Shown piece after piece: positions 45,516 through 55,047 of a DNA stretch of 64,000 nt. Below the pieces are notes generated by a model. It was not told the DNA's origin. It did not search any database and saw only the letters and a list, made by a program, of their open reading frames with translations. Source of the DNA: Pseudoalteromonas sp. SMS1 (GTDB lineage Bacteria > Pseudomonadota > Gammaproteobacteria > Enterobacterales > Alteromonadaceae); NCBI RefSeq assembly GCF_021530565.1, contig NZ_JAKGBI010000006.1, positions 62,001 through 126,000 of the forward strand, read 5' to 3'. Positions within the stretch are counted from its first letter, which is position 1, and each line of letters starts with the position of its first letter. Position numbers and translations under genes: made by a program.

Positions 45516-46673
45516 TTAAAAACCAATTTCAATTGTATATCGATGCTGGGAGGATATCTTTAGATCCCAGCCAAAACAGTCGCAAACTTGTTTCATAATT
45601 TTACTGCCAAGCCCATAGCCGCTTACGCTACGCTCAATAACCGAATCATTTTCAAATCGTAGCCCAGACTTCAAAAGGGTCACTTCTAAAGGCCCCCGTC
45701 CATGTTGTAAGGCATTTTTAGCAAGTTGTGTTAATAACAATGTAAACAACACTAAATGGATGGCTTGTACTGCGGGTGTATCGATTCCATTAAGGTTAAT
45801 CTTCAGCCCATGCTCGGCCCATCTGTCACGCCAGTCTACTAGAATACAGTTTAAATTAAGGTTTTGTAGTTGACTGGCATTCGGGCGACTCAAGAGTAAA
45901 ACTGCTTGTGCGACCCGTGATAGCTCGTCTTGACTTGCTTCCAGAACGTCTAATACCGCCAACGCTTCAAAGGGCAGTTCATCAAGCTGTTGCAATCGGC
46001 TCACGCTATGATTGATTTTGGTCAGTGGCGTACGGATTTCATGACTCAAAAATGCCGCAAATAAGCGTTCTTGTTCAAGTGCATGATGCTGCGCATATTG
46101 TGCTGTTTTCAAAACCGTCGCTAACTGCACAAATTCAGCAAACCGAGCCGACTTTGCATCATCATTAGCAATCCCTTCAATGAGATTATCTGCTTCTTTT
46201 GATACACTTGTACAAACTCGCCAAATCACAACCCCCAGTGGCAACAACATGGTTCCCGCTAGGATCATAAAAACGGGGATCAAGCTTGGTGAGTCACCTT
46301 TGGAAAAGTAGTGCACAATATAGAGCATTTGCCCTGTAACACCTTGTTCTTTTAGCACGTATAAATCACCTGACTGAATGTCAAACAAAGCAGTATGGTG
46401 CAAAGGAATTTCGGTTTGCTCTATAACAGCGCGGTAATGTTGTGGCATGTGCGCAATCGTGCCGATATATTTTCCATCGACTTCGTAAGGTATTGCCAAC
46501 CGCCCACTCAGAGCCAACTCCAAATCTTGATGCAGATAGAACTCAGTCGTATCATCCCATGCATAGTGATACACCCACTTAGCCACGATAGTCCAAATAA
46601 GGATAAATAGCACAAATAGCAAACCTAAGCGTACACTTAGGTATCGGATGATACTTTGGTGTTTACTCGGCAT
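45516..46673 (-). CDS. Sensor histidine kinase
   Basis: A 385-residue membrane kinase. TM1 is GLLFVLFILIWTIVAKW and TM2 SLIPVFMILAGTMLLPLGVVIW, with a periplasmic domain of about 90 residues between them. HisKA contains FLSHEIRTPLTKINHS. HATPase shows LAKNALQHG, but the G1 Asp-Gly motif is replaced by LRFENDS and G2 is GYGLGSKIM. It starts 11 bases inside the end of the response regulator gene, so the two are translationally coupled. Confidence 0.88.
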   Translation of the reverse strand: MPSKHQSIIRYLSVRLGLLFVLFILIWTIVAKWVYHYAWDDTTEFYLHQDLELALSGRLAIPYEVDGKYIGTIAHMPQHYRAVIEQTEIPLHHTALFDIQSGDLYVLKEQGVTGQMLYIVHYFSKGDSPSLIPVFMILAGTMLLPLGVVIWRVCTSVSKEADNLIEGIANDDAKSARFAEFVQLATVLKTAQYAQHHALEQERLFAAFLSHEIRTPLTKINHSVSRLQQLDELPFEALAVLDVLEASQDELSRVAQAVLLLSRPNASQLQNLNLNCILVDWRDRWAEHGLKINLNGIDTPAVQAIHLVLFTLLLTQLAKNALQHGRGPLEVTLLKSGLRFENDSVIERSVSGYGLGSKIMKQVCDCFGWDLKISSQHRYTIEIGF

Positions 46674-47346
46674 AGGTCCTCATTACTAAACCCTGACCTT
46701 TCAACGTTTGTAATAATTCTTGCTCCCCCGCTTTACTTATGTTCTTTCGTAAACGGGTAACCAATGATTTATACATGTTGTTATTGACGTCCTTATCTGG
46801 CCAGATATGCGCCAGAATCTGTTCTTTATTGACTGGACTGGGTGAGTGTTTTGCCAACAATTCTAATAGTTGCCACTGCTGCGGAGAAAGTACCAAAATG
46901 CGCTCACCTCGCCTGGCTATTTTAGCAAAAAAATCAATTACTAATGTATCTATCTCAAATGTATTGCCCTGCTGAACAGACTGCTTTTTAGCTAAAATTT
47001 TTAGCCGAACAGCGAGCTCTGGCAGATCAAATGGTTTAGTGATGTAATCAAGCGCACCAGCAGAGAAAGCAGCGAGCTTATCTTCCAAAGCGGTGGCAGC
47101 GGTACAAAATAGGACAGGTACGCCCTCGCCAATTATGTCCGACTTTACCAAGCTCAACCCAGTGCCGTCGGGCAAGTCCATATCTAAAATGACGGCGTCA
47201 TATCGGCTATACCTTTTTGTTTGTCCCGCAATCTCTTGCGCACTTCTCACAGAACTTGCATAGTCTACTTCAATATTTTCATGTTGCAAAAAGTCGATCA
47301 ACTGAGCTGCCAACACAGTGTCATCTTCAACGAGCAATACCAGCAT
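46663..47346 (-). CDS. OmpR-family response regulator
   Basis: A 227-residue regulator with an N-terminal receiver (VEDDTVLAAQL; phospho-acceptor Asp in AVILDMDLPDGTG; Lys in DYITKPFDLPE) and a C-terminal winged helix (about 130-225; PQQWQLLELLAKHSP, MYKSLVTRLRKN). It heads a leftward operon with its kinase. The divergent lipoprotein-amidohydrolase starts only 71 bp away, so that gene is a plausible target. Confidence 0.9.
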   Translation of the reverse strand: MLVLLVEDDTVLAAQLIDFLQHENIEVDYASSVRSAQEIAGQTKRYSRYDAVILDMDLPDGTGLSLVKSDIIGEGVPVLFCTAATALEDKLAAFSAGALDYITKPFDLPELAVRLKILAKKQSVQQGNTFEIDTLVIDFFAKIARRGERILVLSPQQWQLLELLAKHSPSPVNKEQILAHIWPDKDVNNNMYKSLVTRLRKNISKAGEQELLQTLKGQGLVMRTYAE

Positions 47347-47417
47347 ATAACCTCTACACTGTTACCTTACGGTTACCATGTCATTGATAGTGTAGTGCCA
47401 TCTAACAGGAGTCAACT

Positions 47418-49163
47418 ATGCGAGTAACAAATATGCCTATTTTTCCTTTATTGTTAGCGGGTCTATGTCTATCAGGGTGTAACTCTGATTCAAGCAGCAC
47501 AACCAATCATTCTAATAGCAGCAATAACACACCAGCGGTGAGCCCCACAAAACCCCATACTGACAATGACGCCACGCAAGTATTTACAAACGGAAAAATT
47601 TATACCGTCAACGCGACAACCCCTTGGGCACAAGCTATCGCAATTGATGGCAATAAAATCGTTTTTGTAGGTAGCAATGAACAGGTCAAAAAATACATTG
47701 GCGACAAGACACAAATCACAGACTTGGCTGGGAAAATGATGATGCCAGGTTTTCATGATGTGCATATGCATCCGTTAGAATCAGGATCGGATGCAACACA
47801 GTTTACAATTCCACAGGAAGCGACGGTCGACACATATATCGCCTTGGTACAAGAAGCTGCTCTGCAAAATCCTGAAGCACAATGGTTAATAGGATACGGT
47901 CACAATATTGCCACCTTACTAGAAATGTCTGATAGCCCATTAGAGGTACTTGACGAAGCTGCGCCTAACCGCCCCGTTATTATCATGGAACAAACATCGC
48001 ATTCAATGTGGGTCAATAGCAAAGCACTGGCACTTGCAGGGATCCATGCACAAAGCCTAGACCCAATTGGTGGTGTGATCGGCAGAGATGAGCAAATGCG
48101 ATTGGACGGTATTTTATACGACAATGCCGGGAATCAGGTGATGGAAATCGCGATGCGCTCTCTCGGTAATGCACAGCAAAATGATTATTTAGGCCTGATC
48201 GAATACACGATGCCAGCCCTCAACCAAGTAGGCATTACCTCCATTAGTGATGCTCGTACTTACTGGCAACGTGGCCATTTAGAGACTTGGCAACGCGTCT
48301 CTGATGAAGATAAGCTCAGTTTGCGAGTACATTTGGGCTTATGGGCTTACCCTCAGATGAATGATGCGAGCCAAATTGCAAAGCTTAAGTCTCTCTATCA
48401 AGCCTCTGAAGATAGCCTGTTAAAAGTAAATCAGGTGAAATTCTATGTCGATGGTATTTTGGTCAACACCACTGCGGCAATGCATGACGCATACCATCAA
48501 AACTGGCTAGATTTAGCGGGCAACAAAGGCCTCAACTATTTTACTCAAGCACGATTAGAGCAGTATATAGAAGCCCTTGAGCCAAGTGGATTCAACTTTA
48601 ATATTCATGCCATCGGTGACAGAGGCATCCACGAAGCGCTGAATGCCATAGAAAATGCGTCTGCGGGTAAATCTCGTCATAGACTGACTCACTTGGAAGT
48701 CGTAGACCCTGAAGATTACCCACGATTTAATAAACTGGGCGTAATTGCCGATGCGCAAGTCGCGGGAGATTTTACTGATCCAAGTCACTGGCCAGAAAAC
48801 ATCCCCCTGCTAGGCGCTGAGCGTTCACAAGACTTGGTGCCAATAAAAAGCTTAGTAGCAAATAATGCCACGTTGACCCTTTCCAGTGATTGGAATGTCA
48901 GTCCGTTCAATCCATTTATTGGGATCAGTAACGCGATTTCTAGAGTTCCCCAAGCTATCACGCTAACGCAGGCGCTCGAGGCTTATACCATTAACAGTGC
49001 TTTCGCAATGGGGCAAGAACACTTAGTTGGTAGTATTGAAGTGGGTAAACTTGCTGACTTAGTCATCCTCGATAGAAACCTGTTTGACAGTACCGTAAAC
49101 GAAATCGCTGAAACGAAAGTAGTAATGACTTTGCTTGACGGAGAAGTCGTTTACAAACGATAA
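47418..49163 (+). CDS. Exported YtcJ-like amidohydrolase (lipoprotein)
   Basis: A 581-residue lipoprotein. The signal peptide ends in the lipobox LSGC at about residue 21, followed by a Ser/Asn-rich linker. The amidohydrolase fold begins near residue 55 (VFTNGKIYTVNATTPWAQAIAIDG in two parts). The zinc HxH is in FHDVHMHP, and other segments are NFNIHAIGDRGIHEAL, RLTHLEVV, LSSDWNVSPFNP and the closing ADLVILDRNLFD. The YtcJ-like family hydrolyses amides or esters; substrates are unknown. It has an outer-membrane or periplasmic location. It is divergent from a two-component system. Confidence 0.85.
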   Translation: MRVTNMPIFPLLLAGLCLSGCNSDSSSTTNHSNSSNNTPAVSPTKPHTDNDATQVFTNGKIYTVNATTPWAQAIAIDGNKIVFVGSNEQVKKYIGDKTQITDLAGKMMMPGFHDVHMHPLESGSDATQFTIPQEATVDTYIALVQEAALQNPEAQWLIGYGHNIATLLEMSDSPLEVLDEAAPNRPVIIMEQTSHSMWVNSKALALAGIHAQSLDPIGGVIGRDEQMRLDGILYDNAGNQVMEIAMRSLGNAQQNDYLGLIEYTMPALNQVGITSISDARTYWQRGHLETWQRVSDEDKLSLRVHLGLWAYPQMNDASQIAKLKSLYQASEDSLLKVNQVKFYVDGILVNTTAAMHDAYHQNWLDLAGNKGLNYFTQARLEQYIEALEPSGFNFNIHAIGDRGIHEALNAIENASAGKSRHRLTHLEVVDPEDYPRFNKLGVIADAQVAGDFTDPSHWPENIPLLGAERSQDLVPIKSLVANNATLTLSSDWNVSPFNPFIGISNAISRVPQAITLTQALEAYTINSAFAMGQEHLVGSIEVGKLADLVILDRNLFDSTVNEIAETKVVMTLLDGEVVYKR

Positions 49164-49870
49164 ACACCTATGCTGAGTGAAAGGCTATCTCGTCATGGCC
49201 TTTCGCTCTGGTGCGCTCAGTTTATTGCACAAACACACGATACAACCAACCGTACTGATGTTTCATCGATAAGTACTTGCCTTTCTAATAGAGAATGAAA
49301 AATTCTTACTTCGTGCAATGAATATAGGTGCGTAAAGATAAAATGAAGATTCTACTCTCATAAACACATAATCTAAACACACCTCCGAATACAATGAGCT
49401 TAAAGACGTAAGTCATCGTATTACAGCCAAACAAGCATAGCTAAAGATTCAGAAAAATCACCTTTGACGTCGTATTTTTCGTTTTTTTACACGCTAGCTA
49501 ATTTTTATGTGTTATTTATTCCAAAATATACAATTTGCAAAAAAATTAATAGTGCTAACAAATACGTAGCCTAGCGCAATAAAAATCATTGCCGCATCAT
49601 TCAAGTACAGTTTATCAGTGCATATCACACTCAGGATTAACAACCACAATTAAATAAAATAGGGGTCAAAAACGCCAATAAACCTTAAAGTGTGCGCCTC
49701 TAATTGGCGCCAAATTAAACCATCTACTCGCCAATGGATTATACAAGAAAGCATACAAAGCGATTGAAAAGATCAAGTACGACCACTCAATTGCAATTTA
49801 CGCTTGTATTACCGAATAGTCAGGGTATCGTATAGCAAAATTTTTATCTTGTTTCTCAATTGGAAGTCTG
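49164..49870. other. Long AT-rich intergenic region upstream of pilus operon
   Basis: About 700 bp lie between the amidohydrolase gene and the pilus chaperone. Apart from the hairpin at 49175, I see a TTGGCGCCAA palindrome at 49704-49713 and A/T-rich tracts, which might be an H-NS-type silenced control region. No sigma-54 motif is present here. An open stretch at 49682-49819 has no initiator and is not called. Confidence 0.4.
49175..49208 (+). terminator. Weak terminator after the amidohydrolase gene
   Basis: GAGTGAAAGGC and GCCTTTCGCTC form an 11-bp stem with one G-T pair. No T-run follows, so termination may be factor-dependent or poor. Confidence 0.4.
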
Positions 49871-50566
49871 ATGCGTAAACTGTTGTTGTTGCTTTTGTGG
49901 TTATCAACCCCGACCATGGCCTATCAAGTTCAACCTATGATCGTTGACCTTGCGTCACATGGTAAAAAGTCGCTTGTCACTTATCGTCTGCAAAACCCCA
50001 GCGAAAGTGCATTACCAATTGAAATAGAAGTTTTCAAACGAACCTTCGACGAAAACCAAAAAGAAGTACTTATCCCAGCTGAAGATGACTTTATCGTGCT
50101 TCCTCCACAAGTAGAGGTCCCAGCAAAAAGTTATCAAGTATTTCGCGCAAAATATTTGGGCTCACCTGCGCTAAAAGAGACAGACTCTTATCGTATTGTT
50201 TTTAAACAATTGCCTTTACCTAACGAGGACGAAAAGTCAGGCGTAAAAATGGTGTTTAACTTTGCAACCTTGGTGTTTGTCAGCCCAGACGGGATCAGTG
50301 CGCAGCAAAAAAGCACCTTAAATTGTGCCAAACTAGCAGACTGCACATTAACAATCAGTAATGAGGGACAACGTGTACTAGACTTGTCTCACTTTGACTA
50401 CCATTTTCATCAAGGCAAAACGACCATAAATTGGGCGCAATTTCAATCTATCACACCGGGGCGCTTTATTATGCCTGGACACAAAGTGGAGTTGGATATT
50501 TCGCCTCTGTTAGGAGAAACCCCCACAGATAGCGCTGCATTGATCAACTTATTCAATAAAAAGTAA
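49871..50566 (+). CDS. Periplasmic pilus chaperone
   Basis: A 231-residue chaperone of the chaperone-usher type, with a signal peptide ending TMAY. Two Ig-like domains: domain 1 includes YRLQNPSESALPIEIEVF and DFIVLPPQVEVPAKSYQVFRAKY, with SYRIVFKQLP forming the G1-proximal strand. Domain 2 carries CAKLADCTLTISNEG with a Cys pair and TPGRFIMPGHKVELDI. It holds pilin subunits by donor-strand complementation and hands them to the usher. Eight bases separate it from the usher gene. Confidence 0.85.
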   Translation: MRKLLLLLLWLSTPTMAYQVQPMIVDLASHGKKSLVTYRLQNPSESALPIEIEVFKRTFDENQKEVLIPAEDDFIVLPPQVEVPAKSYQVFRAKYLGSPALKETDSYRIVFKQLPLPNEDEKSGVKMVFNFATLVFVSPDGISAQQKSTLNCAKLADCTLTISNEGQRVLDLSHFDYHFHQGKTTINWAQFQSITPGRFIMPGHKVELDISPLLGETPTDSAALINLFNKK

Positions 50567-50574
50567 GGTAAACA

Positions 50575-53034
50575 ATGGTTAAAACGGGCTTTTGTACATG
50601 GCCTGCTCAGCTCAAGTACGTTACTTTCTCACTTCTATTACTTTGGGCTTGCACTTCTTTTGCGGCAACATTCAATATGGACTTTCCTGTGCGGCTAAAT
50701 ACTGCCGACGTGGGGCAAGTATCTGCCGCCACCAATGGGATTGAAATTGCCACTATTTCTGCTGCTGAGTTCAAAAACAATTTGCACACGGTTCTTAGTG
50801 ACGACGTCAATAACTGGCTTGCCAGCCTAGGAGATGCACCAATCACCTTAGAAGAGTTTGCCAAGCAAGGTATTGTTCTGCAGATGCAACCACAAGATCT
50901 CACCATAGAGATGACACTTGCGGAGAAAGCAATGGCAACAGACAGCTTAACATACGGTAAGCAAAAGCACTTTGATAAACCAAGTGGTGAGGCCCATTGG
51001 GCAATGCTCAGCAACTTTAATTTGAGCCATGAACGCAGCAATAATAACCATGATTACAGATCCCAGCTCGAATGGGCCATGAATGCCAATATTGGCGGCA
51101 GTGAAGGTCTAAACTGGCGTAGTTCGTTATTTTGGGAGGAAGGAAGCACGCAGACCAGTGATCTATATCGTGGTGATATCGCTATATTCTACGACCAGCC
51201 TGAAACGCCGCAGCGTTTTACGCTTGGTGATACAGAAATGAATAGTACAGGCCACCTTGCAGGCGCTCAATTGGCAGGATTCAGCATAGAAAGTGCCTAC
51301 TCAAGACTGCAACCTCAACGCAGAATAACGCCGGGAAATAGTCAACAGTTCGTCTTACCTCGTGCCGCTAATTTGGAAATTTATATCAATGACTTTTTAA
51401 TATCTCGGATTAGATTGAAAGCCGGACGTTATGACTTGAGTGATCTGCCTCTCACATCTGGTGTCAATAATATCCAAGTGATTGCGACCTACCCAAACGG
51501 TGACACGCAAGAGTTTTATTTCACCACGCACTACAATGCTAGGTTACTTGCAAAAGGTTTAAGTGATTACGCGTTTGCCATTGGTCATTTGTCTTCTATT
51601 GAGCAAGGGCGTTACGAGTATGATGACGAACTTTTTGTTTCTGGCAGCTACGAGTACGGCGTCACCAATAAACTCACGCTCGGGATCAATGGCGCAGCCC
51701 ACCCCAGCGGTCATGTCGTGGGCACGATCGCGACGGTTAATAGCGTGGTAGGCAACCTATCATTGCGTTATTCACAGAGCAAGGCATACGCCGCACAGTC
51801 TGGTAATATTTACTCTATTGAATCAGAACACAGTGTATTTGGGCACGGTAATTTTGGCTCACCCAATTTACGATTAGGGTATGAAGTTAGACAAGACTTT
51901 ACCAACACTCCTTGGCAGGAATTTAGCACTATTTCAAGTAGCAAACGCGCATTTGCGGATTACAGCTATTTTATTAACGATCACCTAGACTTTAACGTGA
52001 ACGCGTCTCGTGACAAAGGCGAAGATAATTATATTACGGACAATGCCGCGATAGAGTTTAACTTGCGCTACGAAGATATCCGCGTCCGCACGGGCTTTTC
52101 GCATACGGATAGCACAGACACGCGCGTCATCTCTGAGAACCAATTTTTCTTAAACTTCACTTGGAATCACTACGCACGTAATACTGATAATCGTGCTCGA
52201 GCACAATATAGCAGTAGGGACAAGGTAGCGAGCGCCAGTTATGCGAAAACTAACAATAACTTTGTCAACGACTATGGCTATGAAGTGCGAACAGAAAAAG
52301 GGCGAGATTTCAGACAAGAGCAACTAGAAGCAAGCTATACGGGCGCATTTGTCAGAGCAGATATCAGCGCGACGAATTATACCCGCGACCAACAACGGGC
52401 GGATAGTAGCTCCAGCATCAACCTCTCTACTAGTTTAGGCATTGCAGATGGTCACTTTGGTATGGGTGCGACCACTACGGCACCGTTTGCAATCATCACC
52501 AAACATCACACACTCAGCGACTCAGATGTCTTGGTAAATGTGGACCGTAAAGGTCGAGCACAAACCAAGCCCAGTGAACACATTGGTGCACTGGTGGAAA
52601 TTGGCACAGGGTATACCAATTCACAATTAAACATCGATGTACCAGATGCGCCGCTTGGTTATGATTGGGGCCCAGGTATGTATGTATTAGTCGGTGGCGC
52701 CACAACCGGACACCATATCCAAATTGGTTCAGAGCTCTCTTATACTGTGATTGGAAATCTGTTGGATGATCAAGGCATGCCTATTGCAATGAAACGAGGT
52801 CGTGTGATTAAACTGCAAGAGCAAACGAACATAGATAATACAGCCGAAAGTATACCCATATTTACCAATCGTACTGGACGTTTTGTTGTGGAAGGGATAA
52901 GTGTAGGTAACTATGCCGTTGAAATAAACGAGATGACCGGGCAATTTAGTGTAACAGACGCAGAACAACGTTTTATTAGAGTCGGCGCATTACAGCTTAC
53001 GCATAGCCAATCTAAAGGAGGCGATAACAAATGA
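50575..53034 (+). CDS. Outer-membrane fimbrial usher
   Basis: An 819-residue usher with a signal peptide (ends SFAA). The central barrel contains the plug-domain signature FVLPRAANLEIYINDFL plus RLKAGRYDLSDLPLTSGVNNIQV (given in parts), a standard usher sequence. C-terminal domains include LLDDQGMPIAMKRG and FTNRTGRFVVEGISVGNY. It forms the pore and platform for pilus polymerisation. Length fits short ushers. The gene overlaps the next one by four bases (ATGA). The clade (alpha, sigma, gamma) cannot be fixed without alignment. Confidence 0.85.
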   Translation: MVKTGFCTWPAQLKYVTFSLLLLWACTSFAATFNMDFPVRLNTADVGQVSAATNGIEIATISAAEFKNNLHTVLSDDVNNWLASLGDAPITLEEFAKQGIVLQMQPQDLTIEMTLAEKAMATDSLTYGKQKHFDKPSGEAHWAMLSNFNLSHERSNNNHDYRSQLEWAMNANIGGSEGLNWRSSLFWEEGSTQTSDLYRGDIAIFYDQPETPQRFTLGDTEMNSTGHLAGAQLAGFSIESAYSRLQPQRRITPGNSQQFVLPRAANLEIYINDFLISRIRLKAGRYDLSDLPLTSGVNNIQVIATYPNGDTQEFYFTTHYNARLLAKGLSDYAFAIGHLSSIEQGRYEYDDELFVSGSYEYGVTNKLTLGINGAAHPSGHVVGTIATVNSVVGNLSLRYSQSKAYAAQSGNIYSIESEHSVFGHGNFGSPNLRLGYEVRQDFTNTPWQEFSTISSSKRAFADYSYFINDHLDFNVNASRDKGEDNYITDNAAIEFNLRYEDIRVRTGFSHTDSTDTRVISENQFFLNFTWNHYARNTDNRARAQYSSRDKVASASYAKTNNNFVNDYGYEVRTEKGRDFRQEQLEASYTGAFVRADISATNYTRDQQRADSSSSINLSTSLGIADGHFGMGATTTAPFAIITKHHTLSDSDVLVNVDRKGRAQTKPSEHIGALVEIGTGYTNSQLNIDVPDAPLGYDWGPGMYVLVGGATTGHHIQIGSELSYTVIGNLLDDQGMPIAMKRGRVIKLQEQTNIDNTAESIPIFTNRTGRFVVEGISVGNYAVEINEMTGQFSVTDAEQRFIRVGALQLTHSQSKGGDNK

Positions 53035-53897
53035 AGATGATACTATTTACCGTGCTATCTCTGAGCCTGTGGTTGGTGACCCCTAGCGCAGCGGCTAGAT
53101 GGTATGACTGCGATGGTACGATGCTGGCAACATCAAACCCAACAGACATTATTGAAGAACATAATAATCGAGTCACTGTATATTTACCTATTAAGATCCA
53201 AGTCTCCGACAGTTTGTTAGACTGTGCGGATGAAATATGGGTCGAAGATGTATATTACTACTCAATGGTATTTTCAGGCCCAACTCAAGACAAGTATGCC
53301 AAATTATACGACGCGCAGTTTAAAAAAATCAGAGTAAGAAATGGTATTTGGCGTTCTGATCTCAAAGACCGTTCAACCCAAATGTGGGTTAGACTAAGAC
53401 ACTACAGCTTATTTCCTGCGGGTGCATACACAGGTCACGTTATTGTATCTGTCGTCAAAAACAATGAAATCATTGATGAGCAATACTTAGACTTAACCTA
53501 TTATTCTGAGCCACAAGTTGCCATATCTTTATCAAACTCGAGTAAAGGAAAAGTTTCAGGCAGCAATGGGCATTATCATATCGACTTGGGTGAACTAAAA
53601 AGTAATATGCGCTTTAATTGGGGCATTAAGATTTTGAGTAATAGCTCATACGATATCGTCGTAGACTCTGAGTACAACGGGTTGCGTCATCAAACCAACA
53701 CTCAGGCACTGATAGACTACTCTATCAAGTTTGATAATACACAAGTCTCCTCCTCTGAGCGTCTCTATCGCAGCTATCACTTTTATCCGGGTGTCAAAAA
53801 TAAGTGGTATGGGTTTGAGTTCAAACTTGGTAACGTTGAGTTGATGCCTGCGGGTACTTATCAAGATAACTTGTCGCTGACGGTTTATCCTAGATAG
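53031..53897 (+). CDS. Two-domain pilus subunit, candidate tip adhesin
   Basis: A 288-residue exported protein (signal peptide ends SAAA) coupled to the usher by a four-base overlap. It appears to consist of two beta-sandwich halves that each end in a similar motif: FPAGAYTGHVIVSV near residue 135 and MPAGTYQDNLSLTVYPR at the C-terminus. The second matches pilin-type C-termini. Two early cysteines (YDCDG and LLDCADE) may form a disulfide. This fits a tip adhesin with an N-terminal binding domain and a C-terminal pilin domain. No relative is known to me. Confidence 0.6.
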   Translation: MKMILFTVLSLSLWLVTPSAAARWYDCDGTMLATSNPTDIIEEHNNRVTVYLPIKIQVSDSLLDCADEIWVEDVYYYSMVFSGPTQDKYAKLYDAQFKKIRVRNGIWRSDLKDRSTQMWVRLRHYSLFPAGAYTGHVIVSVVKNNEIIDEQYLDLTYYSEPQVAISLSNSSKGKVSGSNGHYHIDLGELKSNMRFNWGIKILSNSSYDIVVDSEYNGLRHQTNTQALIDYSIKFDNTQVSSSERLYRSYHFYPGVKNKWYGFEFKLGNVELMPAGTYQDNLSLTVYPR

Positions 53898-53909
53898 TGA
53901 ATATTAATC

Positions 53910-53940
53910 GTTGCAGCGTAATGAGCATTTAGGCTGCAAC
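53910..53940 (+). terminator. Possible terminator after pilus tip gene
   Basis: GTTGCAGC and GCTGCAAC form perfect 8-bp arms with a 15-nt loop 13 bases after the stop. No T-run, so it is weak. Confidence 0.35.
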
Positions 53941-54353
53941 TAACCTGATAAAGTCGATTTGCATGATCAAATTCGCCACTATTTCGACTGTCTTTTATCT
54001 CGCCCACACGTATTCACTACACTTAACGACTTGATGCGTCGCAAACCCTCTCACCAATACATGAGATTACACGCACTCCAATGTCATAGAATCAACACAC
54101 CGTAAATTATCCCCCCATTTACCCACTCGTCAAAATATCGTCATGCAAAGAAATGTGGTACTCAAAAGTGCCATGCCACTGCGTCAAAAATCCGTGATAC
54201 ACGCTGTGAAGCTAGAAACACGAGATAAAAGCCATTTCCGCACCTCTAACAGTGGGATACCCAAAAACCAAACAAAACTATAACCAACTGTTTTATATAA
54301 CATAAAAAAATAAAAGCACAAAAAACAAAAAAAATAAAATATTTATTCATATT

Positions 54354-54370
54354 TGGCACAGCCATTGCAT
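54354..54370 (+). promoter_or_regulatory. Sigma-54 promoter of the pilin gene
   Basis: TGGCACAGCCATTGCAT contains the full -24 block TGGCAC and the full -12 block TTGCAT, with the GG and GC ten bases apart. Only the position after GGCAC departs from the usual G. Transcription should begin about 12 bases past the GC, near 54380, giving a leader of about 74 nt before the pilin ATG. The closeness to consensus makes a chance match unlikely. Confidence 0.8.
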
Positions 54371-54453
54371 TTAAATAATCAACAAGGTGACAACACCTAA
54401 TCATTAAAACCAAATAAAAACTAACTCTGTGTTTTGTTTAAGGGGAAAAAGCC

Positions 54454-54960
54454 ATGAACGTATTACTAAAATCTTTACTAGCTGCAACTGCAATCACTTC
54501 AATGGGCGCTGCTGCGGCTGTTTTAGATACATCAGGTACTGAAGCGAAGTTCACATTTGAAGGTACTATCGAGCCAATGTGTAAAACTAGCAGCGGAAAT
54601 AACAACAGTGTTACAGGTCTGAAGCTAGACTCTTCGCAGCAAACTCAAGAAATTGGTACACTTGATGTGTGGTGTAACACAGGCGAAAACGCAACCACAG
54701 AATACACCTCAGCAAATGGCGGTTTCTTAGTTGCAAACAATGCACAGGCTAGCAAAATTGCATACACACTAAACATTGGTGACACGGCAGGTATCGACCT
54801 ACAAACAGGTGCTTACAAGCACACTAAAGCAACTGCTGCAGGTACTGGTAGCACGGGTGACACTCAAGCGACATCGCTGAAGATTACACCACAGTCGAAC
54901 GGTCTAAACGATGCTGGTACTTATTCTGATACCATCACTGTTACAGTAAGCCCTAACTAA
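54454..54960 (+). CDS. Major pilin-like subunit
   Basis: A 168-residue exported subunit. The signal peptide ends GAAAA; the mature part has a Cys pair (PMCKTSS and DVWCNTG) and many short beta-strands. The C-terminus AGTYSDTITVTVSPN matches pilin or spore-coat-U-like subunits of chaperone-usher systems. AAGGGG lies 8 bases upstream. It has its own sigma-54 promoter and a strong terminator, so it is made separately and probably in excess of chaperone and usher. The rich Thr, Ser and Ala composition suits a polymerised coat protein. Confidence 0.8.
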   Translation: MNVLLKSLLAATAITSMGAAAAVLDTSGTEAKFTFEGTIEPMCKTSSGNNNSVTGLKLDSSQQTQEIGTLDVWCNTGENATTEYTSANGGFLVANNAQASKIAYTLNIGDTAGIDLQTGAYKHTKATAAGTGSTGDTQATSLKITPQSNGLNDAGTYSDTITVTVSPN

Positions 54961-55017
54961 TTAAGAACTTAGGCAGCGCAGTTTATGGCTTAATCTATAC
55001 TGCCTAAACTACTGAAG

Positions 55018-55047
55018 GAGCCCACTACGTTCGTAGTAGGCTCTTTT
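55018..55047 (+). terminator. Rho-independent terminator of the pilin gene
   Basis: GAGCCCACTACG and CGTAGTAGGCTC form a 12-bp stem with one mismatch and a tight loop, followed by TTTTT. It starts 58 bases after the pilin stop. Confidence 0.85.

Larger units (their letters stand above)
53898..54453. other. Pilin control region
   Basis: This 556-bp gap precedes the pilin gene. It contains a weak hairpin at the left, a run of poly-A/T between 54290 and 54350, and a sigma-54 promoter at 54354-54370. It would be large enough for an upstream activator site and a DNA-bending site; I cannot name either from the sequence. Confidence 0.55.

Noticed and set aside
49682..49819. 46-codon open stretch upstream of the pilus chaperone gene
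   Set aside because: It has no usable start codon or ribosome-binding site, and the predicted peptide matches no family I know.
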